From positions 1-8,900 of the forward strand of contig CAYJME010000142.1 of NCBI GenBank assembly GCA_964370795.1: a stretch of 8,900 nt of DNA. Direction: 5' to 3'. The translations under genes and the position numbers were made by a program. The notes below the pieces were generated by a model that saw nothing but the letters and a program-made list of their open reading frames with translations, searched no databases and was not told the DNA's origin. Shown here piece after piece: positions 1 to 6,700 of the stretch; positions within the stretch are counted from its first letter, which is position 1, and each line of letters opens with the position of its first letter. Source of the DNA: JAHFOW01 sp964370795 (GTDB lineage: Bacteria; Planctomycetota; Brocadiia; Brocadiales; Brocadiaceae).

Positions 1-60
1 GCTATCCGTGAGGGTGGGAAGACTGTTGGCGCTGGTGTTGTTACAAAAATTATTGGATAA
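1..60 (+). CDS. tuf: Elongation factor Tu, C-terminal end (partial)
   Basis: The first 20 codons in frame 1 read AIREGGKTVGAGVVTKIIG followed by TAA. This is the nearly invariant end of the EF-Tu C-terminal beta-barrel domain (E. coli ends AIREGGRTVGAGVVAKVLG). EF-Tu is the GTPase that delivers aminoacyl-tRNA to the ribosome; the GTPase domain lies to the left of this window. The next gene, rpmG, starts 19 bases later on the same strand, which fits the common tuf-rpmG-trnW-secE-nusG order. Only the end is visible, so whether this is the only tuf copy cannot be judged. Confidence 0.95.
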   Translation, partial: AIREGGKTVGAGVVTKIIG

Positions 61-79
61 ATAACTTGGGAATACGTTC

Positions 80-229
80 ATGCGTGAATATATAACGCTG
101 GTTTGTAAAGAGTGTTCTAATAGAAACTATAGAACGCCAAAAAAAACTCAGCAAACGGAGAAGTTGGCACTAAAGAAGTTTTGTAAGTTTTGTAGAAAAC
201 ATGTGGATCACAAAGAGTATAAGAAGTAG
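80..229 (+). CDS. rpmG: 50S ribosomal protein L33 (zinc-ribbon form)
   Basis: A 49-codon frame starts MREYITLVCKECSNRNY and ends in HVDHKEYKK. It matches bacterial L33, a small basic protein of the large ribosomal subunit near the E site. Two CxxC pairs are present, Cys9/Cys12 and Cys35/Cys38, so this is the zinc-binding (C+) form, as opposed to the cysteine-free form seen in some genomes. Length is typical (about 49-55 residues). The upstream Shine-Dalgarno is weak (GGGA at 68-71, 8 bases before the ATG), but the start is fixed by the conserved N-terminus. It lies between tuf and tRNA-Trp, a common arrangement. Identification is secure. Confidence 0.95.
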   Translation: MREYITLVCKECSNRNYRTPKKTQQTEKLALKKFCKFCRKHVDHKEYKK

Positions 230-260
230 TTTTTAGTGTGTTTTATATAATAAATAATAA

Positions 261-337
261 AGGTCTGTAGCTCTAATTGGTAGAGCACCGGACTCCAAAT
301 CCGGCTGTTGGGGGTTCGAGTCCCTCCAGACCTGCCA
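261..337 (+). tRNA. trnW: tRNA-Trp (anticodon CCA)
   Basis: A complete 77-base cloverleaf folds by hand. The acceptor stem AGGTCTG (261-267) pairs with CAGACCT (327-333). The D stem is GCTC/GAGC. The anticodon stem CCGGA/TCCGG (288-292/300-304) encloses loop CTCCAAA, giving anticodon CCA at 295-297. A 5-base variable loop is followed by a T stem GGGGG/CCCTC with loop TTCGAGT and one G-T pair. Discriminator G334 and an encoded CCA (335-337) follow. The G discriminator, A1-U72 pair and overall sequence closely resemble E. coli tRNA-Trp. It sits 31 bases after rpmG and 21 bases before secE, and is probably processed out of a shared transcript. Confidence 0.98.
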
Positions 338-343
338 TTTTTT

Positions 344-350
344 AAGAGAG
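344..350 (+). promoter_or_regulatory. Ribosome binding site that fixes the secE start
   Basis: AAGAGAG lies 8 bases upstream of the ATG at 359 and just after the tRNA-Trp 3' end. The reading frame stays open upstream to a TTG at 308, but that would place 17 extra codons inside the tRNA gene. The SD position and the conserved SecE N-terminus both favour ATG 359. Confidence 0.6.
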
Positions 351-358
351 ATATTTGG

Positions 359-820
359 ATGTCATTTTTTAATATTTATAAAAAAGGACAGGGTCTATAC
401 AGTAGGGTGGCTGTAGGGGTTGCTCTGGGTGTGCTTGCTTTATTTGCGACTATTTCGTTGTACAACGTATTGATAGACTTGCCAAATATCGGCGGCAACG
501 CTAAAGTTCCTTTGGTTGATATTGACTTATCATGGGGCTTGATTAGTGCTTTCGCGCTTTTTGTTGTGCTGGGATTTTTTATAGGCATATTTGTTGCGGG
601 ATTAGAAACAGGTATAAAATCGTTTGATAGTGGCGGGAGAAAAACTGTTGAATTCTTGATTAATACGCAAGGTGAGCTTCAAAAGGTGGCTTGGCCGACA
701 AAGTATGAGCTCGTTGGTTCTACTGTAGTTGTGATTGTGTCGGTAATAGTTATTGGGTTGTTCACTTTTGGTGTTGACAGAGCCGTTACTTTGATTATGA
801 GGTATATTGGCGTGCTCTAG
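359..820 (+). CDS. secE: Preprotein translocase subunit SecE (long, three-helix form)
   Basis: SecE is the essential inner-membrane clamp around SecY in the SecYEG protein-export channel. The 153-residue product has a short cytoplasmic start with a YKKGQG motif (residues 7-12), TM1 at about 17-39, a hydrophilic loop at 40-57, TM2 at about 59-82, the family signature ELQKVAWPTKYE (106-117) on the amphipathic helix, and TM3 at about 119-138. Many bacteria have only the last amphipathic helix plus one TM (about 60-70 residues); two additional N-terminal helices are known in E. coli (127 residues). From memory, the long form with this N-terminal motif is also typical of Planctomycetota. ATG 359 was chosen because an upstream start would overlap the tRNA. 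Identification is secure; TM limits are estimates. Confidence 0.93.
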   Translation: MSFFNIYKKGQGLYSRVAVGVALGVLALFATISLYNVLIDLPNIGGNAKVPLVDIDLSWGLISAFALFVVLGFFIGIFVAGLETGIKSFDSGGRKTVEFLINTQGELQKVAWPTKYELVGSTVVVIVSVIVIGLFTFGVDRAVTLIMRYIGVL

Positions 821-998
821 GTCGCTGCTTCTCCGATTAAAAGGATAGCAAGCCTTCTGGTAGGTCTATGGCTTTATAATTATAAAATCTTCAGAGTAAT
901 CAACGTTATCAAATCTTTTAGATCCTTCCGAGTGATTGCTAAAATTTAATGTAAGAGCTATTGGACTGTATTTCAGAATTTTCTGGTGGGATTAACGA
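821..998 (+). other. Non-coding spacer between secE and nusG
   Basis: This 178-base spacer is the longest gene-free stretch in the window. No reading frame of meaningful length was found on either strand. It contains a TATAAT hexamer (875-880) in an A+T-rich patch but no recognisable -35 element at 15-19 bases. An imperfect hairpin can be drawn at 916-944 (TTTTAGATC pairing with GAT, a 2-base bulge TG, then CTAAAA; loop 925-933). It competes with another weak pairing, 895-902 with 933-940. No T-run follows either, so neither is a standard terminator. An internal promoter or leader for the nusG-rpl-rpo genes is possible but unproven. Confidence 0.7.
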
Positions 999-1547
999 AT
1001 GCCTAAAAGATGGTATGTTTTACGTGTGCAAAGCAATAGAGAGGATAAAGTACGCGAGGGATTGTTTGAGCGCGTAAAAGCGAGGGGTTTAGAAGGATTA
1101 ATTTCAAATATTTTGGTTCCGAGTGAAAAAGTATCTGAAATTAAAGGTGGTAAAAAAAAGGTAACAGATAGGAAGATATACCCGGGCTATATTATGGCTG
1201 AGGTCGAAGTTGACGAGAATGGTAAGATGCCAAATGAAGTGTTGTTCTTGATTCGGGAAACGCCTGGTGCAGGTGATTTTATTGGTGGTCAAGATAAGCC
1301 GGTGCCAATGTCTAGCTATGAGGTAGAGAAGGTTTTATCGGATGTCGAACATAAGGAAGAGAAACCGCGCGCAAAGATTGTATTTCATGAGGGCGAAAAA
1401 GTTAGAATCAAAGAAGGACCTTTTGAAAATTATGATGGTATGGTTGAGGAAGTGCTCCCTACCAGTGGACGAGTAAAAGTAATGCTCACAGTGTTTGGTA
1501 GGGCAACACCTGTTGAATTGGAATATTGGCAGGTAGAAGCGATTTGA
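999..1547 (+). CDS. nusG: Transcription termination/antitermination protein NusG
   Basis: NusG binds the RNA polymerase clamp, affects pausing, and links polymerase to Rho or the ribosome. The 182-residue product matches family length (E. coli 181). The NGN domain covers about residues 3-110, starting WYVLRVQSNRED and including the PGYIMAEV strand and the GDFIGG segment. The KOW domain covers about 127-182, with FHEGEKVRIKEGPFENYDG and the highly conserved FGRATPVELEYWQVE near the end. Compared with E. coli there is a small insertion in the NGN domain around DENGKMPNEV. A GGTGGG ribosome binding site (985-990) precedes the ATG. The rplK gene starts 15 bases after the stop, indicating cotranscription with the L11 genes. 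Confidence 0.97.
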   Translation: MPKRWYVLRVQSNREDKVREGLFERVKARGLEGLISNILVPSEKVSEIKGGKKKVTDRKIYPGYIMAEVEVDENGKMPNEVLFLIRETPGAGDFIGGQDKPVPMSSYEVEKVLSDVEHKEEKPRAKIVFHEGEKVRIKEGPFENYDGMVEEVLPTSGRVKVMLTVFGRATPVELEYWQVEAI

Positions 1548-1562
1548 TGATAGGAGCATAAA

Positions 1563-1988
1563 ATGGCTAAAGAAGTTTTAACAAAGATAAAATTACAATG
1601 TCCAGGTGGTCAGGCGACGCCGGCACCGCCCGTAGGGCCAGCTTTAGGTCAACATGGGGTAAATATAGGACAGTTTGTCAAGCAGTTTAATGATAAGACA
1701 AAAGAATTGCAGGGGATTTTAACGCCAGTTGAGATAACGGTATTTAAAGATAAATCGTTTACGTTTATTATAAAATCTCCGCCTGCCTCTGTGTTAATAA
1801 AGCAGCTGGTAGGTATTGCAAAAGGTTCTCCTGAGCCGAACAGGCAGAAGGTTGGGCAGATAACGAGGCAGCAACTAAACGAAATTGCGAATAAAAAACT
1901 GGGGGATTTAAATGCTGATAGTATAGATGCCGCTATGAAAATGATAGAAGGAACTGCTCGTACTATGGGAATTAAGGTGGTTGATTAA
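1563..1988 (+). CDS. rplK: 50S ribosomal protein L11
   Basis: L11 binds the GTPase-associated region of 23S rRNA and, with L10 and L7/L12, forms the base of the stalk that recruits translation factors; it is also the thiostrepton site. The 141-residue product matches E. coli (142). The N-terminal domain has the proline-rich TPAPPVGPALGQHGVNIG (about residues 20-37), containing the prolines linked to thiopeptide binding in this family. The C-terminal rRNA-binding domain includes KSPPASVLIKQL and ends GTARTMGIKVVD. A clear SD, TAGGAG (1551-1556), lies 6 bases before the ATG. In many bacteria L1 represses translation from just upstream of this gene; only 15 bases separate nusG and rplK here, so no obvious leader fits at that point. 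Confidence 0.98.
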   Translation: MAKEVLTKIKLQCPGGQATPAPPVGPALGQHGVNIGQFVKQFNDKTKELQGILTPVEITVFKDKSFTFIIKSPPASVLIKQLVGIAKGSPEPNRQKVGQITRQQLNEIANKKLGDLNADSIDAAMKMIEGTARTMGIKVVD

Positions 1989-2035
1989 TACCAGGTGAGG
2001 CATTTGGTCTGGTTGATTGAAAGGAATGTATTTAT

Positions 2036-2722
2036 ATGGCAAAAAGAAGTAAAAGATATCTAGAATCAAGAAAGTTGGTAGATTCAGATAAAAAATATGA
2101 CCTGAAAGAGTTAATAAAGTTGCTGAAAAGTTTTAAACCTGCAAAATTTGATGAAAGCGTTGAAGTTGCAATGAAATTGGGCATAGACCCAAAACAATCA
2201 GATCAGCTTATTAGGGGTTCTGTTTCTTTGCCTAAAGGTATTGGAAAAAGTTTAAAGGTAGTTGTTTTCGCTGCTGGTGAAAAGGCTGAGTTGGCAAAAA
2301 GGGCGGGTGCCGATGAGATAGGCGCGGAGGAACTGGTGAAAAAGGTGGAAGGTGGCTGGGTAGATTTTGATGTTGCAATTGCTACATCTGATATGATGAA
2401 GCTTGTGGGTAAACTGGGTAGGGTGTTAGGTCCTCAGGGGAAGATGCCTTCTCCCAAATCAGGAACCGTAACAGATGATATTGAAACAGCAGTGAAAGAA
2501 TTTAAGGCTGGCAAAATAGAGTATAGAACTGATGCTGGGGCGAATGTACACGCGATAGTTGGACGAAAATCGTTTTCCGAGGCNNNNNNNNNNCTCGAAG
2601 ACAATATAAATGCTTTTGTTAAGCACATAATGAATTCCCGTCCTCCCTCGGCAAAAGGGATATTTGTACAGAACGTTTCTGTGTCTTCCACAATGAGTCC
2701 CGGGATCATGGTGAAGATTTAG
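2036..2722 (+). CDS. rplA: 50S ribosomal protein L1 (coding region interrupted by a 10-N gap)
   Basis: L1 forms the mobile L1 stalk of the large subunit and helps release deacylated tRNA from the E site; in many bacteria it also represses its own operon. The frame starts MAKRSKRYLESRKLVD, contains the signature LGRVLGPQGKMPSPKSGTVT, and ends with SSTMSPGIMVKI. The predicted 228 residues include four undefined ones (183-186) caused by the Ns at 2584-2593. Flanks are in the same frame, so the gene is probably intact. Family spacing suggests two residues there, giving a true length near 226. The usual TMGPG motif near the C-terminus reads TMSPG. An AAGGA SD (2021-2025) precedes the start; rplK ends 47 bases upstream. 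Confidence 0.96.
   Translation: MAKRSKRYLESRKLVDSDKKYDLKELIKLLKSFKPAKFDESVEVAMKLGIDPKQSDQLIRGSVSLPKGIGKSLKVVVFAAGEKAELAKRAGADEIGAEELVKKVEGGWVDFDVAIATSDMMKLVGKLGRVLGPQGKMPSPKSGTVTDDIETAVKEFKAGKIEYRTDAGANVHAIVGRKSFSEXXXXLEDNINAFVKHIMNSRPPSAKGIFVQNVSVSSTMSPGIMVKI
2584..2593. other. Assembly gap of ten Ns inside rplA
   Basis: Ten undefined bases split the L1 gene. The reading frame on both sides matches with a gap length of 1 modulo 3. The exact round number suggests a scaffolding placeholder and not ten known-length missing bases. The left flank ends GC at codon positions 1-2, so the first gap codon is Ala whatever its third base, provided at least one base is missing. Confidence 0.98.
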
Positions 2723-2752
2723 GAAAATAATTGCGAAGGGAAGTAAAAAGCA

Positions 2753-3280
2753 ATGGCAAATGAATTAAAACAACTGGTAGTTAAAGAGATGGTTGGGAAA
2801 TATCGAAACGTGAGTAGCCTTTTAGTTATTGGCTATCATGGAATAAACGCGTTGGAATTCGGTCAGCTGAGAAGGGATTTGTCGAAAAAAAAAGTTGGTG
2901 TTGAGATAGTTAAGAACTCCCTTGCATCTATCGCTTTCAAAGAGATGGGGGTTGCCGGAGTTGAAAATCTTTTAAAAGGTCCTTCAGCTATTATAACCGG
3001 TGGGGAAGATCCTGCCGTTATGGCAAAGGAGGTCATTGAAGGCTCTAAAAAAATCCTTGCTTTCTCTATACGCGGTGGTGTGGTGGATGGGGTGCTCCTT
3101 TCTTCTGATGATATCAAAAATCTGGCAAAGCTTCCCAATATGCCCACATTGCGTACCCAAATTGTTTCAAGTATTAACGCTCCAATAGTAGGGGTTGTAA
3201 GTGCATTTAATTCTGTGTTGCGAAGCCTGGCTACTGTGTTACAGGCGGTTAAAGACCAAAAAGAAAAAAGTGGTGGATAA
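2753..3280 (+). CDS. rplJ: 50S ribosomal protein L10
   Basis: L10 anchors the L7/L12 stalk to 23S rRNA next to L11. The 175-residue product (E. coli 165) starts MANELKQLVVKEMVGKY and has the rRNA-binding globular domain with VIGYHGINALEFGQLRRDL and the family motif KNSLASIAF, then GPSAIITG. The C-terminal helix that holds L7/L12 begins after about residue 142 (APIVGVVSAFNSVLRSLATVL, inferred). Its length is close to that of E. coli, hinting at two L7/L12 dimers per ribosome and not three, though this is only an estimate. The SD-like GAAGGGAAG (2735-2743) lies before the ATG. Only 30 bases separate it from rplA, so the L10 leader found upstream of rplJ in many bacteria has no room here. An A9 run (2885-2893) encodes a Lys cluster. 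Confidence 0.97.
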   Translation: MANELKQLVVKEMVGKYRNVSSLLVIGYHGINALEFGQLRRDLSKKKVGVEIVKNSLASIAFKEMGVAGVENLLKGPSAIITGGEDPAVMAKEVIEGSKKILAFSIRGGVVDGVLLSSDDIKNLAKLPNMPTLRTQIVSSINAPIVGVVSAFNSVLRSLATVLQAVKDQKEKSGG

Positions 3281-3303
3281 TTTTTTTGAATTTCCTGAAA
3301 AAG

Positions 3304-3310
3304 TAGGAGG
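3304..3310 (+). promoter_or_regulatory. Strong ribosome binding site of rplL
   Basis: TAGGAGG, a near-perfect complement to the 16S rRNA 3' end, sits 6 bases before the rplL ATG. It is the strongest SD in the window. This fits the need for several copies of L7/L12 per ribosome compared with one of each neighbouring protein. Confidence 0.8.
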
Positions 3311-3316
3311 ATTAAA

Positions 3317-3733
3317 ATGACTCAAACAAGTGAAGTGAAATCAGTAGAGCCTTCCGGTAAGATTGCGCAGGTTCTTGATATGGTGGCGGGGATGACCCTT
3401 TTAGAAGCGGCGCAGCTCGTTAAGGCTTTTGAACAAAAGTTTGGCGTTTCGGCTGCAGCAGCGGTTGCTGCGGCACCTGCCGCAGTTGCGGCAGAAGGTA
3501 AGGCACAAGCTGCTGAAGAAAAGACATCTTTTGATGTGATATTAAAAGATGGGGGCGCAAACAAGATACAGGTCATTAAGGCGGTTAGGGCTGAGACCAA
3601 TCTGGGTTTGAAAGAAGCGAAAGATCTGGTTGAGGGTGCTCCAAAAACGGTGAAAGAGGGTGTGACAAAAGAAGATGCCGAGAAGATTAAAAAAGCCCTT
3701 GAAGCTGCTGGCGGTAAGGTTGAGATCAAATAA
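3317..3733 (+). CDS. rplL: 50S ribosomal protein L7/L12
   Basis: L7/L12 is the multi-copy stalk protein that recruits and stimulates the GTPase factors EF-Tu, EF-G, IF2 and RF3. The product has 138 residues, longer than E. coli (121), mostly because of a hydrophilic N-terminal extension (about residues 1-14) and a long Ala-rich hinge (about 48-68). The N-terminal dimerisation helices include VAGMTLLEAAQLVKAFEQKFGV. The C-terminal factor-binding domain runs from about residue 70, with FDVILKDGGANKIQVIKAVR, then GLKEAKDLVEGAPKTVKEGV, ending GGKVEIK. It is 36 bases after rplJ and shares its transcript. The rpoB gene follows after 45 bases with no clear attenuator hairpin between them, unlike the partial terminator known in E. 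coli. Confidence 0.98.
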   Translation: MTQTSEVKSVEPSGKIAQVLDMVAGMTLLEAAQLVKAFEQKFGVSAAAAVAAAPAAVAAEGKAQAAEEKTSFDVILKDGGANKIQVIKAVRAETNLGLKEAKDLVEGAPKTVKEGVTKEDAEKIKKALEAAGGKVEIK

Positions 3734-3778
3734 AATTAAATTGAGTGAGTATTTCCTCTAACTTTTAGCGGGATAATT

Positions 3779-6700
3779 ATGGAAATCCGAAATTACGGCA
3801 AGGTTGCTGATATTGTTGAAATTCAAAACCTTGTGCAAATTCAGACAAAGGCGTATAGCAATTTTATACAGGCAGACATACCCGCATCGCGAAGGAAAAA
3901 CTTCGGAATCGAAGCGATTTTGAGGGAGATTTTTCCAATCAGTAATTACGATGGTACTTTGTCGCTGGACTACATAAAGTATGAGCTTGGAAAGCCGCGG
4001 TATACCCAGGATGAATGTAGGCAACTACGCTTAACGTACGGTCGTCCGTTTCGTGTCTGGTTGCGGTTAAATAAGTCAGAGCCCATTGAGGAAGAAGTTT
4101 ATATGGGTGAAATACCGGTAATGGTAGGTGGTGGTGAGTTTATTATAAATGGAACGGAAAGGGTAATTGTAACGCAATTGCACCGATCGCCTGGTATTGA
4201 TTTTATTGAAGATTTCCATGCTGAAAAAAGATTGCATTCGTGCAGGATAATACCTGAAAGAGGTAGCTGGATTGAGCTAGAGGTTGGTAAAAAGGATATA
4301 CTTACGGTAAGAATTGACCAGAGTGGGAAATTGCCTGCTACGTGTTTTTTAAGGGCGCTGTCAAGTGAGTATTCAAACGATGAAGATATAATAAGACTTT
4401 TTTATGAAACAGAAACGATTAAGATTACAGATTACGCTTCTGTCGCTAAGTTGCGCGGCAAGTACTCGGTTGATAAAATTGTTAATCCGCAAACTGGAGA
4501 AATTATCTTAGAAGCAGGACGGCAGATATCCGATACAACAGTGAAGGCGATTGCGGATTTGGAGATCAAAAAGGTCGAAGTTATTAAAAAGATGGAAGAC
4601 CCGCTAATGTTGAATTCATTAGAGTCAGACTTTACGAAATCCCACGAAGATGCCTTGTTAAAAATCTATGTAAGATTCCGGCCTGGAAACCCGCAACAGG
4701 TAGAGAAGGCAAAACAGTTATTTTATGATAAATTCTTCGATGCGAAGAGGTACAGGTTAGGGTCAGTGGGAAGGTTCAGGTTAAATAGAAAATTAGGGCA
4801 CAATATCAATGAGTCTGAAATGACTTTGCAAAAGGAAGATTATGTGGAAGCGATACGCTATATAATGAAGCTACGAAGAGAAGATCCGAGCGTATCTATA
4901 GACGATATTGATAATCTGGGTAATCGAAGATTAAGAACCATAGATGAGCTGGCTGGCGAAGAACTGCGCAAGGGATTTCTTAAGTTAAGAAGAACGGTAC
5001 AGGAAAGGTTAAGCCTGAAAGATTCGGATCAATTAACGCCGAGATCTCTGGTTAACTCAAAAACAATATTCTCAGCTATAGACTATTTTTTCAGCCGGAG
5101 CGAATTATCGCAAGTTTTGGATCAGACGAATCCTCTTGCTCAATTGACCCATGAAAGAAGGTTGAGTGCATTGGGTCCTGGTGGTTTGAATAGAAAACGT
5201 GCGGGGTTTGAGGTTAGAGATGTACATGTATCCCATTATGGCAGGGTATGCCCAATCGAAACGCCGGAAGGTACTAATATCGGTCTGATTGCTTCATTAA
5301 GTATTTATGCTTCAATTGATGAATATGGATTTTTGATTACTCCGTATAGACTTTTGGAAAATGGAAGTATTACAAACAAAATAGGATATCTTCGAGCAGA
5401 TGAAGAGGAAAATAAACTAATAGCTCCTGCTGATATTTTAATCAAACACAAAGAAAAAGCTGATAAGGAAGGCGTGTTGTGCAGATATAACGGTGATTTT
5501 CATAGTGTTAGCGTAAAAGACGTTGATTATATGGATGTATCGCCAAAACAAATGGTGGGTGTTTCCGCCAGTTTGATACCCTTTCTTGAACACAGCGATG
5601 CTAATAGGGCGTTGATGGGTTCAAACATGCAAAGACAAGCGGTACCGCTCATACGGACAGAGACACCAATAGTTGGAACTGGAATGGAAAAGGTGGTGTC
5701 TCAGAATTCTAGTATGTGTGTTCTCGCTGAAAATTCTGGATCGGTTACGAAAGTAACAGCAGATGAAATAGTTGTTGACGGCCGGGATGTATATAAGCTC
5801 AGAAAATTTGTAGGTCTCAATGAAGGAACGTGCCTAAATCAGAAGCCGATAGTGGTAGAAGGTCAGAAAGTAAAAAAAGGCGATGTGATTGCGGATGGGG
5901 CTGCAACATACAAAGGCGAGTTAAGCCTGGGGAAAAATGTGCTCGTCGCTTTTATGACGTGGGATGGATATAATTTTGAAGATGCTATGGTAATCAGCGA
6001 AGCGTTGTTAAAAGACGACCGTTTTACTTCCATACATAGAGATGAATTCGAGGTTGAAATCAGGGAGACTAAATTAGGAAGAGAAGAGTTTACCCGCGAT
6101 ATACCAAATGTCTCAGAAAAGGCGCTCAGGAATCTTGATGAAAATGGAATAATAAGGGTGGGGACAAAGGTGAAGCCTGGAGATATTTTGGTTGGTAAAA
6201 TCGCACCAAAGAGCAGAAGTGAATTATCACCTGAAGAAAAATTACTACATGCGATCTTTGGTCGTGCTGGTGAGGACGTGAAAAATGAATCATTAGAAGT
6301 ATCTTCTGGAATGGAAGGTATAATTATAAATGCACAAGTGTTTTCGAGAAAATCTTATCTTTCAGATGAAAAGAGACAGAAGATTTTACAGGAAATTAAT
6401 GAAATAGAATTAAAGTTTGATGAAGCAATCGTAAAAGAATTTAATAAAATGTTGAAAGCGCTTGGCGAAGAAATCAATGAACCGCTTGTTGACATACAAA
6501 CAGGACAGGTATATGAGATAGAAAAGGGAATGCCTATTAAGTCTGTGTTAGCTATAGAAGAGCGCTTTGATATAGAAAATGTGGACTTTAAAAATAAAAA
6601 GAAAAAAGAAAAGGCGTTAGAAATTAGTGGAGAGTATAGTGAAAAAATAGAACAATTAAAGGACGAGCGTGATAGAAAAATAAACCATCTAAAACGAGGT

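Noticed and set aside
308..358. Upstream extension of secE to a TTG codon at 308, adding 17 residues.
   Set aside because: It lies inside the tRNA-Trp gene, the extra residues are not SecE-like, and an SD (344-350) supports ATG 359.
850..874. AAGCC/GGCTT inverted repeat after secE as a possible terminator.
   Set aside because: The stem is only 5 bp with a 15-base loop and no T-run follows.
974..985. Short inverted repeat CAGAA-TT-TTCTG next to the nusG SD as an operator.
   Set aside because: Five bp arms are expected by chance in A+T-rich DNA, and nothing else supports it.
3265..3302. A-run, T7 run and second A-run between rplJ and rplL as a possible terminator or RBS-masking hairpin.
   Set aside because: Only A-T pairs could form, without a G+C-rich stem; it looks like low-complexity spacer before the strong rplL SD.
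3322..3729. Open frame of 135 codons on the minus strand opposite rplL.
   Set aside because: It is a shadow of the Ala/Lys-rich L7/L12 gene, and its translation resembles no known family.
3734..3778. Possible attenuator between rplL and rpoB, as in E. coli.
   Set aside because: The 45 bases show no stable stem and no T-run.
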